DNA of 8,736 bases from Bacteroidales bacterium. Its GTDB lineage: Bacteria; Bacteroidota; Bacteroidia; Bacteroidales; UBA1715. Below, in pieces: positions 1 to 6,254 of this stretch. Where the stretch lies: NCBI GenBank assembly GCA_031262005.1, contig JAISIO010000172.1:1-8736 (forward strand). The letters run 5' to 3'. Numbering within the stretch: position 1 is the first letter of the stretch; each line of letters starts with the position of its first letter. The position numbers and the translations under genes were made by a program. The notes below the pieces were generated by a model, which did not search any database, was not told where the DNA came from, and worked only from the letters and a program-made list of their open reading frames with translations.

Positions 1-1217
1 ACAAATGCGCTGATTGCTCCGTGTTTTGCTACCGAAGGTGTTGTGAAAATTGACATATATGCATTACGGGTGAAATCGCCTGAACCGCCAATACCGTTCA
101 TCATTTTGGTTCCCATAATGTGAGTAGAATTAATGTTACCGTAAATGTCGGCTTCAATAGCAGTGTTAATTGAAATTAATCCCATGCGGCGAGCCAATTC
201 GGGACTGTTCGATACTTCTTGCGGGCGCAATATTAAGCGTGGTTTGAAAAAATCCAAATTGCTATATACTTTCTCCATCAAATCGTTGCTCAACGTGAGT
301 GAACTACCGCTGGCAAATTTAATATCTCCGCTTTCGAGCAAACCAATTACGGCATCTTGAATAACTTCGGTAAACATTTCAAACGGTGGAATACCCGGGT
401 TGCTACCCATGCACGCAAGCACTGCATTGGCTATATTGCCCACGCCCGATTGAATAGGCAAGAACGATGCAGGAATAGTTCCTCGTTTGATTTCACCTGC
501 TAAGAAATTGGCTACATTTTCGCCGATTTTCATGGTGGTTTCGTCAATTGGTGTGAATCCGCCGATTTCATCGGCTAAATCGGTTTTTATAACACCTACA
601 ATTTTTGCAGGGTCAACTTTCAGTACAGGAGATCCGATTTTGTCGCTTGGTTTGTATAGTGGAATTTCACGGCGGTTAGGCGGGTCAAGTGGCATATAAA
701 TATCGTGCAGACCGCGTAAGTCTTTACGACGGCGTTGGTTGTGTTCCAAAATAATAATATCGGCAAGAGCAGCAAACGTAGGAGCATTACCTACAGCTGA
801 TGTTAAAACCAATTCTCCATTGTCGTTATAATCGCACACTTCGAGCACAGCCACATTGAGTTTGCCGAAAAAGCCGTAACGCAAGTCCTGCGCCAATTGT
901 GATAAGTGATAATCGAAATAATTCACACGGCGTTCGTTGATTGCGGCGCGCGAATCTTTGTACGATTGGTAGGGAGTTCGCAAATTCATGGCATCAGCGC
1001 GAGAAAGCACGCCATCGAGAGAATCACCAGTAGAAGCACCGGTAAACAGATTGATTTTAAATTCATTGCCGGCAGCGTGTGCGGCTTGAGCGCGAGCGGC
1101 AATTGCAGCACCTATTGCTTTGGGACAACCAACTGCGGTAAAACCGCTAACTCCTACATTGAAACCGTTGTGAACGTGTGTTGCTGCCTCTTCGGCACTA
1201 ATTACAGGGATTGACAT
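1..1217 (-). CDS. Acetyl-CoA hydrolase/transferase family protein (probable succinate/acetate CoA-transferase), 3' end missing
   Basis: The minus strand reads open from an ATG at 1217 to the window edge, giving about 405 residues that begin MSIPVISAEEAATHV. Family members are about 500 residues, so roughly 90-100 C-terminal residues are missing. Visible signatures are TGASTG (59-64), GVGNIANAV (258-266), FTEVIQD with Glu284 in the position of the catalytic glutamate that forms the glutamyl-CoA thioester, and GGSGDF (377-382). These match the succinyl-CoA:acetate and propionyl-CoA:succinate transferase branch. The enzyme would move CoA between small carboxylic acids in the cytosol during acetate, succinate or propionate metabolism; exact donor and acceptor cannot be read from sequence. 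No Shine-Dalgarno sequence precedes the start, but a -7-like box lies about 110 bp upstream. It is co-directional with the vWA gene, 228 bp apart, so it probably has its own promoter. Simple CoA hydrolase activity is the alternative. Confidence 0.93.
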   Translation of the reverse strand, partial: MSIPVISAEEAATHVHNGFNVGVSGFTAVGCPKAIGAAIAARAQAAHAAGNEFKINLFTGASTGDSLDGVLSRADAMNLRTPYQSYKDSRAAINERRVNYFDYHLSQLAQDLRYGFFGKLNVAVLEVCDYNDNGELVLTSAVGNAPTFAALADIIILEHNQRRRKDLRGLHDIYMPLDPPNRREIPLYKPSDKIGSPVLKVDPAKIVGVIKTDLADEIGGFTPIDETTMKIGENVANFLAGEIKRGTIPASFLPIQSGVGNIANAVLACMGSNPGIPPFEMFTEVIQDAVIGLLESGDIKFASGSSLTLSNDLMEKVYSNLDFFKPRLILRPQEVSNSPELARRMGLISINTAIEADIYGNINSTHIMGTKMMNGIGGSGDFTRNAYMSIFTTPSVAKHGAISAF

Positions 1218-1225
1218 TTTGTTTA

Positions 1226-1270
1226 AGTGATTAATTATTAATGGTTAGTGATTAATGATCACTGATGAAT
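1226..1270 (-). repeat. Degenerate heptamer array in the leader of the CoA-transferase gene
   Basis: Read on the plus strand, seven-base units follow one another: AGTGATT, AATTATT, AATGGTT, AGTGATT, AATGATC, ACTGATG. The unit AGTGATTAA recurs at a 21-bp spacing (three heptamers). An inverted pair AGTGAT (1247-1252) and ATCACT (1258-1263) could form a 6-bp hairpin with a 5-nt loop. The array starts 9 bp before the ATG on the gene's sense side and would lie within the 5' untranslated leader. On the sense strand it reads as CATTAATCACTAACC-type units, the same family as the array at 3024-3066. Confidence 0.75.
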
Positions 1271-1328
1271 AGTTGTGAATGAATTCCACAGCAAATAACA
1301 GTATCATTAACACATAAAAATTTTTGTG

Positions 1329-1360
1329 CAAAAATATAAATTTAATGAACAATGAACAAT
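1329..1360 (-). promoter_or_regulatory. Candidate Bacteroidota promoter of the CoA-transferase gene
   Basis: On the minus strand, TATTTTTG (1336-1329) matches the Bacteroidota -7 consensus TAnnTTTG. ATTG (1360-1357), 20 bp upstream, is a partial match to the -33 TTTG and is supplied by a unit of the heptamer array at 1344-1371. Transcription would begin near 1323, leaving a leader of about 105 nt. Motif match only. Confidence 0.45.
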
Positions 1361-1374
1361 GAACAATGAACAAT
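1344..1374. repeat. Perfect tandem heptamer (AATGAAC)x4 plus partial unit
   Basis: Four identical copies of AATGAAC lie head to tail at 1344-1371, followed by a partial AAT. It is the only perfect array in the window, so it is either young or prone to slippage. It lies between the vWA and CoA-transferase genes, directly upstream of the candidate -7 box of the latter. On the transferase's sense strand the unit reads GTTCATT. Confidence 0.95.
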
Positions 1375-1417
1375 TTTAGGGCAATCGTATGAAATTTGCA
1401 TATATGTTTGGATTAAA

Positions 1418-1435
1418 CAAGGTTGAAACCCCTTG
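1418..1435 (-). terminator. Weak candidate terminator hairpin after the vWA gene
   Basis: On the minus strand, 11 bp after the vWA stop codon, CAAGG and CCTTG form a 5-bp stem with an 8-nt loop, followed by only a short TTT. The stem is short and the T-run is poor, so it may not terminate efficiently. Confidence 0.25.
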
Positions 1436-1445
1436 CTGATTAATC

Positions 1446-2837
1446 TTACGGCAAATTTACAAATACCGATTTGCCCGAAGTTATTTCAAAATATGTATGA
1501 ATTGATTTTTCGGTGTCGTTTTCGTTTTTGGCACGCCATATTAGCACATAGTTGCCTGGTTGTAGGGTAAATACCTCCTTTCCTTTGGGCGAAATTTCCA
1601 GATTGGTTACAAATTCGTAATCGGTATTGTTTCTGTTGATATAAATTGCCCCGAATCCTTGTTGTGTGCGCGAAAAACTCACTCGTCCGGGTTGTGGAAT
1701 ACTGATAGTGGTGGTTTCGTCAGGTTTTATGCGCACTCCGTAAAAATAAGTGCGCGGTAGGGTAAGCACTTCCAAATCATATTCACCGATTAGGTATTTT
1801 ACCGTTTCGCCACTACGCTGTGTTGTAAGTGTGTGCATATCATTTGCCTTGCGTACAATGCTTTCTATGTTGTGAGAAAATCCCGTAGGACGCTCTATGT
1901 GCAAATACCCTTGCGGAGCATCTATTTTTACAATGGTGTGTTTTCCTGCTTCTAAATTTACTTCGTCGGAATACACGGGTGGCATGGTGTGTACTTTTAT
2001 TTTGTAGCGCACCAAAGGGTCTAAAAACAAAATATCGGGTTCGGCAGAGCGTATAACCGAATGCACAAAGTGATAGCGGGCAATTCCGCTTTCGGCATCA
2101 AAAAAAGTCATGGGCACATCGGTTTCTTTGGGCTTTTTGTAAATATCGAGTAAATATACTTGCAGGGGAGTGGTAATTAATGCTTTTTGCATGGCGGTGT
2201 TCAAAATCGGCAAAAATTCATCGTGGGAATAGGCGGTAAATACATCGCCGGCACAGTCGAACACTTTGTTGAAATCAATATCGCTGCCCACGCCAATAAT
2301 AAACGGGCGAAGAATAGCTCCTTTTTTCTGCAATTCGCGCGAAATAGCGCATGGGTCGCCGTCGCAGGCTTCTATGCCGTCGGTTATGAGAAACACAATA
2401 TTGCGAGCGGTACTATCGCGCGGAAAATCTTGTGCGCCCAATTCAAGTGAGTGGGCTATAGGGGTGGTTCCTCGCGGCTGCACGGTGGTAATCTTTTTAA
2501 TAATTTCGGTAATATTATTGTTGCCGAAAGGTACTTCTAAGTGAGTGTCGCTACAGTCTTGCGGCGGCACAGGACTTCGATTGCCGTAAATACGCAATGC
2601 AAGTTCGGTGTTGGGAATTTTCGATATGCTATCAATAAACGGAATAAGTACTGAGCGAGCAACGTCCATTTTAGAGCGTTCGCCCCACATACCGGTCATA
2701 CTATATGATGCATCGAAAATAAATAAAATGCGAGTAATGGACGTAACTTTCGGCGTGGTGGTCTGCACGGGTTGTGCTACTACCGATTGGAACAAGCATA
2801 GTGCAGTAAAGAACAGCGTAAAAATGTATCGTGTCAT
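1446..2837 (-). CDS. Exported von Willebrand factor A (vWA) domain protein
   Basis: This 463-residue protein starts with a Sec-type signal peptide (Thr2-Arg3, a hydrophobic stretch to about residue 20, likely cleavage after SVVA-Q). A vWA domain spans about 35-222. Its metal-ion-dependent adhesion site looks complete: DASYS (42-46), Thr124/Thr125 in RGTTPIAHS, and Asp153 in LITDG. Four cysteines in the exported domain (95, 158, 163, 195), including EACDGDPC and FDCAG, are typical of this subgroup and could form disulfides. Residues about 223-463 are beta-rich with no domain I can name and could form sandwich modules. No lipobox and no C-terminal membrane anchor are visible, so the product is probably periplasmic or surface-associated; related proteins are often labelled calcium-activated chloride channel-like, which does not establish function. 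The start is supported by the signal peptide and a promoter about 25 bp upstream. The partner ligand is unknown. Confidence 0.93.
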   Translation of the reverse strand: MTRYIFTLFFTALCLFQSVVAQPVQTTTPKVTSITRILFIFDASYSMTGMWGERSKMDVARSVLIPFIDSISKIPNTELALRIYGNRSPVPPQDCSDTHLEVPFGNNNITEIIKKITTVQPRGTTPIAHSLELGAQDFPRDSTARNIVFLITDGIEACDGDPCAISRELQKKGAILRPFIIGVGSDIDFNKVFDCAGDVFTAYSHDEFLPILNTAMQKALITTPLQVYLLDIYKKPKETDVPMTFFDAESGIARYHFVHSVIRSAEPDILFLDPLVRYKIKVHTMPPVYSDEVNLEAGKHTIVKIDAPQGYLHIERPTGFSHNIESIVRKANDMHTLTTQRSGETVKYLIGEYDLEVLTLPRTYFYGVRIKPDETTTISIPQPGRVSFSRTQQGFGAIYINRNNTDYEFVTNLEISPKGKEVFTLQPGNYVLIWRAKNENDTEKSIHTYFEITSGKSVFVNLP

Positions 2838-2861
2838 TGATTATACGTTTTGGATATAATG

Positions 2862-2893
2862 CAAACATACAATAATTAATTGTAAACGATAAA
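2862..2893 (-). promoter_or_regulatory. Candidate Bacteroidota promoter of the vWA gene
   Basis: On the minus strand, TATGTTTG (2869-2862) is an exact match to the TAnnTTTG -7 consensus, with TTTA (2893-2890) 20 bp upstream as a three-of-four match to the -33 TTTG. Transcription would start near 2856, giving a leader of about 20 nt before the ATG at 2837. The spacing and position support both the promoter and the start codon. Confidence 0.6.
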
Positions 2894-2950
2894 TCTTTAA
2901 TTAAGGCAAACAAAGAATTTGTGTGTGGAGGGCTGAAAATATCTATTTTT

Positions 2951-3023
2951 AAAGGAGTTAGAGAAGTTAAAGGAGTTAAGAAGTTAAAGGAGTTAGAGAA
3001 GTTAAAGGAGTTAGAGGAGTTAG
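2951..3023 (+). repeat. Nine-base-period array, 17-18-nt dimer units
   Basis: The unit AAAGGAGTTAGAGAAGTT, itself two related nine-mers (AAAGGAGTT and AGAGAAGTT), occurs at 2951-2968, as a 17-nt variant at 2969-2985, again exactly at 2986-3003, and diverged at 3004-3023. Each unit carries AGGAG, which looks like a Shine-Dalgarno core, but no start codon is suitably placed and Bacteroidota rarely use this signal, so the resemblance is probably chance. Confidence 0.92.
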
Positions 3024-3030
3024 CTCTAAC
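3010..3030. repeat. Hairpin-forming junction between two arrays
   Basis: GTTAGAG (3010-3016) and CTCTAAC (3024-3030) are perfect reverse complements separated by GAGTTAG. The 7-bp stem lies exactly where GTTA-type units on the plus strand give way to TAAC-type units. No T-run follows, so it does not look like an intrinsic terminator. Confidence 0.6.
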
Positions 3031-3066
3031 CATTAACCATTAATCATTAACCATTAACCACTAACC
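3024..3066 (+). repeat. Heptamer array (CATTAAC-type) upstream of the sigma-54 activator
   Basis: Seven-base units of the form CATTAAC/CATTAAT/CACTAAC repeat about six times: CTCTAAC, CATTAAC, CATTAAT, CATTAAC, CATTAAC, CACTAAC. The array ends about 100 bp before the activator's ATG and upstream of its -7 box. It has the same unit and the same orientation relative to the downstream gene as the array at 1226-1270. Confidence 0.9.
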
Positions 3067-3132
3067 CTATATTTTTAGAAGTTTCCTGTACTTTCATACA
3101 GAGTGTTTCCAATTTTTGATAGTAGTGAATGT

Positions 3133-3163
3133 GCAAAGTATCAATTAAAATTCATACTTTTGC
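3133..3163. promoter_or_regulatory. Imperfect inverted repeat over the sigma-54 activator promoter
   Basis: GCAAAGTAT (3133-3141) is mirrored by ATACTTTTGC (3154-3163), which has one extra T, across a 12-nt AT-rich spacer. The right arm overlaps the -7 box. This could be an operator or a chance consequence of the TACTTTTGCA promoter motif. Confidence 0.35.
3155..3162 (+). promoter_or_regulatory. -7 box of the sigma-54 activator gene
   Basis: TACTTTTG matches TAnnTTTG and is followed by CA, as is common for Bacteroidota promoters. The ATG begins only four bases after the box, so transcription would start at or beside the initiation codon. The -33 element is poor (TGTG at 3130-3133, 21 bp upstream). 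Confidence 0.5.
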
Positions 3164-3166
3164 AGT

Positions 3167-4417
3167 ATGAATGTGAATATACAACAAATAAAGCAACGTT
3201 TCGGAATTATAGGCAATTCTCTGGCACTCAATCAAGCCATAGAAACTGCTATACAAATTGCTCCTACTGATTTATCAGTGTTGATTGTTGGCGAAAGTGG
3301 TACAGGAAAAGAGGTGTTTTCGCAAATTATTCATCAAAACAGTGTTCGGAAACACAATCAATATATAGCCATAAATTGCGGTGCAATTCCAGATGGAACC
3401 ATAGATTCCGAACTTTTTGGGCACGAAAAGGGTGCTTTTACCGGAGCTATCGACAGCCGAAAAGGGTACTTTGAATTAGCTAACGGAGGCACAATTTTTC
3501 TTGATGAAGTGGGTGAATTGCCGCTGAGCACACAAGTGCGTTTGTTGCGCGTGCTCGAAGTGGGCGAATATATTCGTGTGGGTTCATCGAAAATTCAAAA
3601 AACGAATGTGCGCATAATTGCTGCAACCAACATTAATTTACAAACGGCAATTGAGACTGGAAAATTTCGTGAAGATTTATATTATAGGCTCAATCGAGTG
3701 CCGATTTCAATACCTCCTTTGCGCGAACGACGTGAAGATATTCCGCTTTTGTTCCGAAAATTCACGGCAGATATGTGCGAAAAACATGCTATTCCGCCTT
3801 TGCGTTTGGACGATGCTGCTAATGAGTTGCTTACCAATTATTATTGGAAAGGTAATATTCGCCAGTTGAAGAATATAGCCGAACAAATTTCTATTCTCGA
3901 AAAAGAGCGGAACGTTTCGGCACATACATTATTGGCGTATTTGCCCGAAATTAATCAAAGTCAATCGCTTGTTGTTATAGAAAAGAACAATTCAAATGCC
4001 AACTACGCTAATGAACGCGATTCGTTGTTTCAACTCCTTTTTGATTTAAAAAAAGACATGAACGAATTGAAAAAACTGGTGTTCGATATTCTTAGTTCAA
4101 GCGAAAGTGATTTGCAATTGTCGAATGAAAATGCACAAATGTTGCAAAAAATATACTCTACCGATGTGGCATATTATGACAAGCAACAACATGACGAAAA
4201 AGAGGAAATAACCGTGTATGAGCCAAAGAACAACGCAATGCCGCACATTGAAGATGCGCAAGAAATAGTTGAAAATACGCTCCTGCTTGCCAACAACGAA
4301 ATGGACATAATAAAACGAGCTCTTGCGAAATACAACGGCAAACGAAAATTAGCTGCAAAAGAACTTGGAATTTCGGAACGAACACTGTACAGAAAAATAA
4401 AAGAATATAATCTTTGA
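3167..4417 (+). CDS. Sigma-54-dependent transcriptional activator (AAA+ and Fis-type HTH, no receiver domain)
   Basis: The 416-residue protein starts almost directly with the AAA+ domain (about 12-250): Walker A GESGTGKE (42-49), the sigma-54 contact loop GAFTGA (89-94), Walker B GTIFLDE (108-114), FREDLYYRLN (168-177) and the sensor II region GNIRQLKN (229-236). It should hydrolyse ATP to open sigma-54 RNA polymerase promoters. A low-conservation linker follows, with a predicted coiled coil near 285-312 (LFDLKKDMNELKKLVFDIL). The C-terminal Fis-type helix-turn-helix (about 374-413, core KLAAKELGISERTLYRKI) binds the enhancer. There is no N-terminal receiver, GAF or PAS domain, which is normal for this Bacteroidota subfamily, so its activity may be set by amount or by a partner. 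KQRFGIIGN close to the N-terminus supports the start. It is 22 bp upstream of lptE and probably cotranscribed with it. Confidence 0.95.
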   Translation: MNVNIQQIKQRFGIIGNSLALNQAIETAIQIAPTDLSVLIVGESGTGKEVFSQIIHQNSVRKHNQYIAINCGAIPDGTIDSELFGHEKGAFTGAIDSRKGYFELANGGTIFLDEVGELPLSTQVRLLRVLEVGEYIRVGSSKIQKTNVRIIAATNINLQTAIETGKFREDLYYRLNRVPISIPPLRERREDIPLLFRKFTADMCEKHAIPPLRLDDAANELLTNYYWKGNIRQLKNIAEQISILEKERNVSAHTLLAYLPEINQSQSLVVIEKNNSNANYANERDSLFQLLFDLKKDMNELKKLVFDILSSSESDLQLSNENAQMLQKIYSTDVAYYDKQQHDEKEEITVYEPKNNAMPHIEDAQEIVENTLLLANNEMDIIKRALAKYNGKRKLAAKELGISERTLYRKIKEYNL

Positions 4418-4439
4418 ATGAGCTAATAATTAAGTCAAT

Positions 4440-5027
4440 ATGCTAAAAAATCAGTTTATTATGAACAATGTACGTTGCCCGTTTTTACTTCGGCATATTT
4501 TCACTTTGGCACATTCCCGAATCTCAATTTTCAAATTATTAATTAGTAGTTGTTCTTTGTTCATTCTGTGTTCTTGCTCGGTAAATTATTCTTTTACAGG
4601 AGCTTCCATTTCGCCGGATACTAAAACATTTTCGGTGGCATACATACAGAACAATGCTGCCGTGAAAAATGCAGCATTGAGCGATATTATTACCGAAGGA
4701 TTAAAAGATAAAATGCGTTCAAGTGCCGGATTGACGCTTGTGAATGCTAATGGCGATTTGCAATTTGAAGGTGCAATTACCGATTATACCACAACGTTTC
4801 AGGGGGTTACCGCAGCACAAGTGGCTGCGCAATATCGTTTTACAATAAGTGTGCGAGTGAAGTTTACCAACACCAAAGACGAAACCAAAAGTTTTGAAAA
4901 AACCTTCTCCCAATTTCGCGATTATCCGGTAAGCGAAAATTTTGCTTCAATCGAAGATGCTCTTATTCGCCAGATTACCGAAGAAATTATTGATGCAATT
5001 TTTATGGATGCTGTTGCTAATTGGTAA
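4440..5027 (+). CDS. lptE: LPS-assembly lipoprotein LptE family
   Basis: This 195-residue lipoprotein is the plug and partner of the LptD outer-membrane barrel, which inserts lipopolysaccharide into the outer leaflet. The hydrophobic segment IFKLLISSCSLFILCSC ends in a lipobox-like LCSC, so Cys46 is the probable lipidated residue; Cys44 is an alternative. The mature part follows the Bacteroidota LptE pattern: YSFTGASI after the lipobox, a conserved NGDLQFEG stretch, a strand-rich centre ending in FSQFRDYP, a helix ISEEI-type region (IRQITEEIIDAIF) and a terminal VANW. The signal region is long from the first ATG; Met8 at 4461 is a plausible alternative start and would give a shorter signal peptide. 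It lies 22 bp after the sigma-54 activator, with no promoter motif in the gap, so cotranscription is likely. Confidence 0.9.
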   Translation: MLKNQFIMNNVRCPFLLRHIFTLAHSRISIFKLLISSCSLFILCSCSVNYSFTGASISPDTKTFSVAYIQNNAAVKNAALSDIITEGLKDKMRSSAGLTLVNANGDLQFEGAITDYTTTFQGVTAAQVAAQYRFTISVRVKFTNTKDETKSFEKTFSQFRDYPVSENFASIEDALIRQITEEIIDAIFMDAVANW

Positions 5028-5030
5028 TGG

Positions 5031-5150
5031 TTTAGATACAAGACTTTTAGACACGAGACACAAGACTTTTAGGAACGAGACACAAGACTTTTAGACACGA
5101 GACACAAGACTGATAGACACAAGACACGAGATTTTTAGATACAAGACGGC
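5031..5150 (+). repeat. 22-nt tandem array filling the lptE-downstream gap
   Basis: Starting three bases after the lptE stop codon, a 22-nt unit made of TTTTAG + ACACGAG + ACACAAGAC repeats in tandem at 5045-5066, 5067-5088 (two changes) and 5089-5110. Shortened or rearranged units flank these at 5031-5044 and 5111-5150. Inside the unit the subrepeat GACACRA recurs every seven bases. The two intact end copies are identical. The array would be transcribed within the lptE to secG message. Confidence 0.95.
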
Positions 5151-5196
5151 TAAACTTACTAACTTGTAAACTTTCAAACTTAAAAACTTTCAAACT
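5151..5196 (+). repeat. AAACTT-type array abutting the start of the TPR-like gene
   Basis: The units AAACTT, AACTT, AAACTTTC, AAACTTAA, AAACTTTC and AAACT follow one another with a spacing of about 7-10 nt and end immediately before the ATG at 5197. The sense strand contains a single G in 46 bases, so the leader should be unstructured. The same family occurs before groEL (7087-7150). Confidence 0.9.
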
Positions 5197-6240
5197 ATGA
5201 ATTTACAAACGTTTTCAACATATATGCAAAATCCTGCGCTTATCAGTGCCGAAGCGCGTGCCGATTTGCAGAATATAACCGAACAATATCCGTATTTTCA
5301 GGCGGCTCACACATTGCTTTTAAAAAGTTTGAAATATTCCGACACTATCCTTTTTGATGAAGCATTACCGACACGAAGAATGTTTCTCGGAAATCAACGG
5401 GTTTTTGAAGATTTTGTTGCAAAAGAATTGTTTGTTGAGCCAACAAGTTCTCAAATCACAACGGAAGAGGAAGAAATGCTTACGTTTGAAAACGAAATGA
5501 TACCCTTTGAAATTCCGCAGGAAACAGCAAAGAGCGAGGAAATACAAGACGAGGAAGCAATAGAAAATGAATCGACCACCAGTGCCGACGATGAAGTAAT
5601 TTCGTTTGAATTGACAGAAAATACCTTTATTGCCGACAATGCCGACGTTCATACACCAATGGAAGAGCACTATCAACCGAACAATGATGAAGTGCCGGCA
5701 TTTGAAATTGACGAGCAACACAATGCGGTACAAGTAGGGGAGAACAACAACGAGGAACAGCCGAAAAGCACCGAACTTGCCGACCAAATGCCGGAGCAAA
5801 GTATTGTTTTTGAGTGTGTTGAAGAGCAGAACCAACCGACGCAATCCGAAAAACCTCTTTCGCTTGCCGAAACCATTTTGCTGCGTGTTCAGCAAGTAAA
5901 AAACCATGAAGCCCAATCGTTTTCCGAAACAGAAACGGCACCACAACCGAAAATCGAAGAAAAAGAATCAAAGAAAAAAGAACAGCAATCTATTATTGAT
6001 AAATTTTTGTCATACGAAGTAACGCCACAAGTTTCGGTTGATAATATCGGTGATAATCAATACGATAAGTCGGGACGAAGCGTTCAGGAAGGCGAATATA
6101 TAACCGAAACAATGGCAAAAATATATGTCCAACAGAAAAAATTTAACAAAGCAATTAAAATCTATGAGCAATTAGCGTTGCAATTTCCACAAAAAAGTGT
6201 TTACTTTGCGCAAAAAATTTCAGAGATACAATACAATTAA
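5197..6240 (+). CDS. Acidic protein with TPR-like C-terminus, upstream of secG
   Basis: This 347-residue protein has no signal peptide and no membrane segment and is probably cytoplasmic. The N-terminal region (about 1-78, with EQYPYFQAAHTLLLKSLKY) is helical and resembles a conserved segment of Bacteroidota proteins often found beside secG. Residues about 80-265 are low-complexity and rich in Glu, Gln, Asn and Thr, and contain five copies of a short motif centred on Phe-Glu (97-98, 104-105, 137-138, 169-170, 205-206). The C-terminus (about 303-345, ETMAKIYVQQKKFNKAIKIY and on) matches a tetratricopeptide unit, suggesting protein binding. Its molecular function is unknown; the position between lptE and secG, 14 bp before secG, suggests an envelope- or secretion-related role, which is inference. 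The start is supported by the N-terminal match and the array ending at its ATG. Confidence 0.88.
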   Translation: MNLQTFSTYMQNPALISAEARADLQNITEQYPYFQAAHTLLLKSLKYSDTILFDEALPTRRMFLGNQRVFEDFVAKELFVEPTSSQITTEEEEMLTFENEMIPFEIPQETAKSEEIQDEEAIENESTTSADDEVISFELTENTFIADNADVHTPMEEHYQPNNDEVPAFEIDEQHNAVQVGENNNEEQPKSTELADQMPEQSIVFECVEEQNQPTQSEKPLSLAETILLRVQQVKNHEAQSFSETETAPQPKIEEKESKKKEQQSIIDKFLSYEVTPQVSVDNIGDNQYDKSGRSVQEGEYITETMAKIYVQQKKFNKAIKIYEQLALQFPQKSVYFAQKISEIQYN

Positions 6241-6254
6241 CATAACACAAGAAT

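Larger units (their letters stand above)
2838..3166. other. Divergent intergenic region (329 bp) with two tandem arrays
   Basis: This region separates the vWA gene (minus) from the sigma-54 activator gene (plus). It holds the vWA promoter (2862-2893), an AT-rich stretch, a nine-base-period array (2951-3023), a heptamer array (3024-3066) and, at its right end, the -7 box of the activator gene (3155-3162). I see no RNA gene and no credible small coding sequence. A minus-strand frame through the array gives only repetitive Ser/Asn/Phe and Leu/Thr/Pro residues. Confidence 0.8.

Noticed and set aside
2951..3023. Repeated Shine-Dalgarno sites (AAAGGAG) for a small gene
   Set aside because: No start codon with an open frame follows at a suitable distance, and this phylum rarely uses such sites.
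2701..3033. A 110-codon minus-strand open frame upstream of and overlapping the vWA gene
   Set aside because: Its N-terminal part is translation of the nine-base array and the rest overlaps the vWA signal region out of frame. The vWA promoter lies inside it.
3024..3066. Telomere-like TTAACC repeats
   Set aside because: Units vary, occur in both strands between genes, and are internal to the chromosome in this window; they fit a dispersed bacterial array family better.
4501..4520. TTGGCAC sigma-54-like half-site in lptE
   Set aside because: It lies inside the signal-peptide coding region and has no -12 half (CGAA instead of TTGC).
5031..5150. Possible CRISPR array (22-nt repeats)
   Set aside because: The units are directly contiguous with no unique spacers, and no cas gene is nearby.
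5365..5946. Long antisense open frames (up to 193 codons) over the TPR-like gene
   Set aside because: They mirror the biased codon use of an acidic low-complexity gene, have Cys/Phe-rich implausible compositions, and several overlap each other in different frames.
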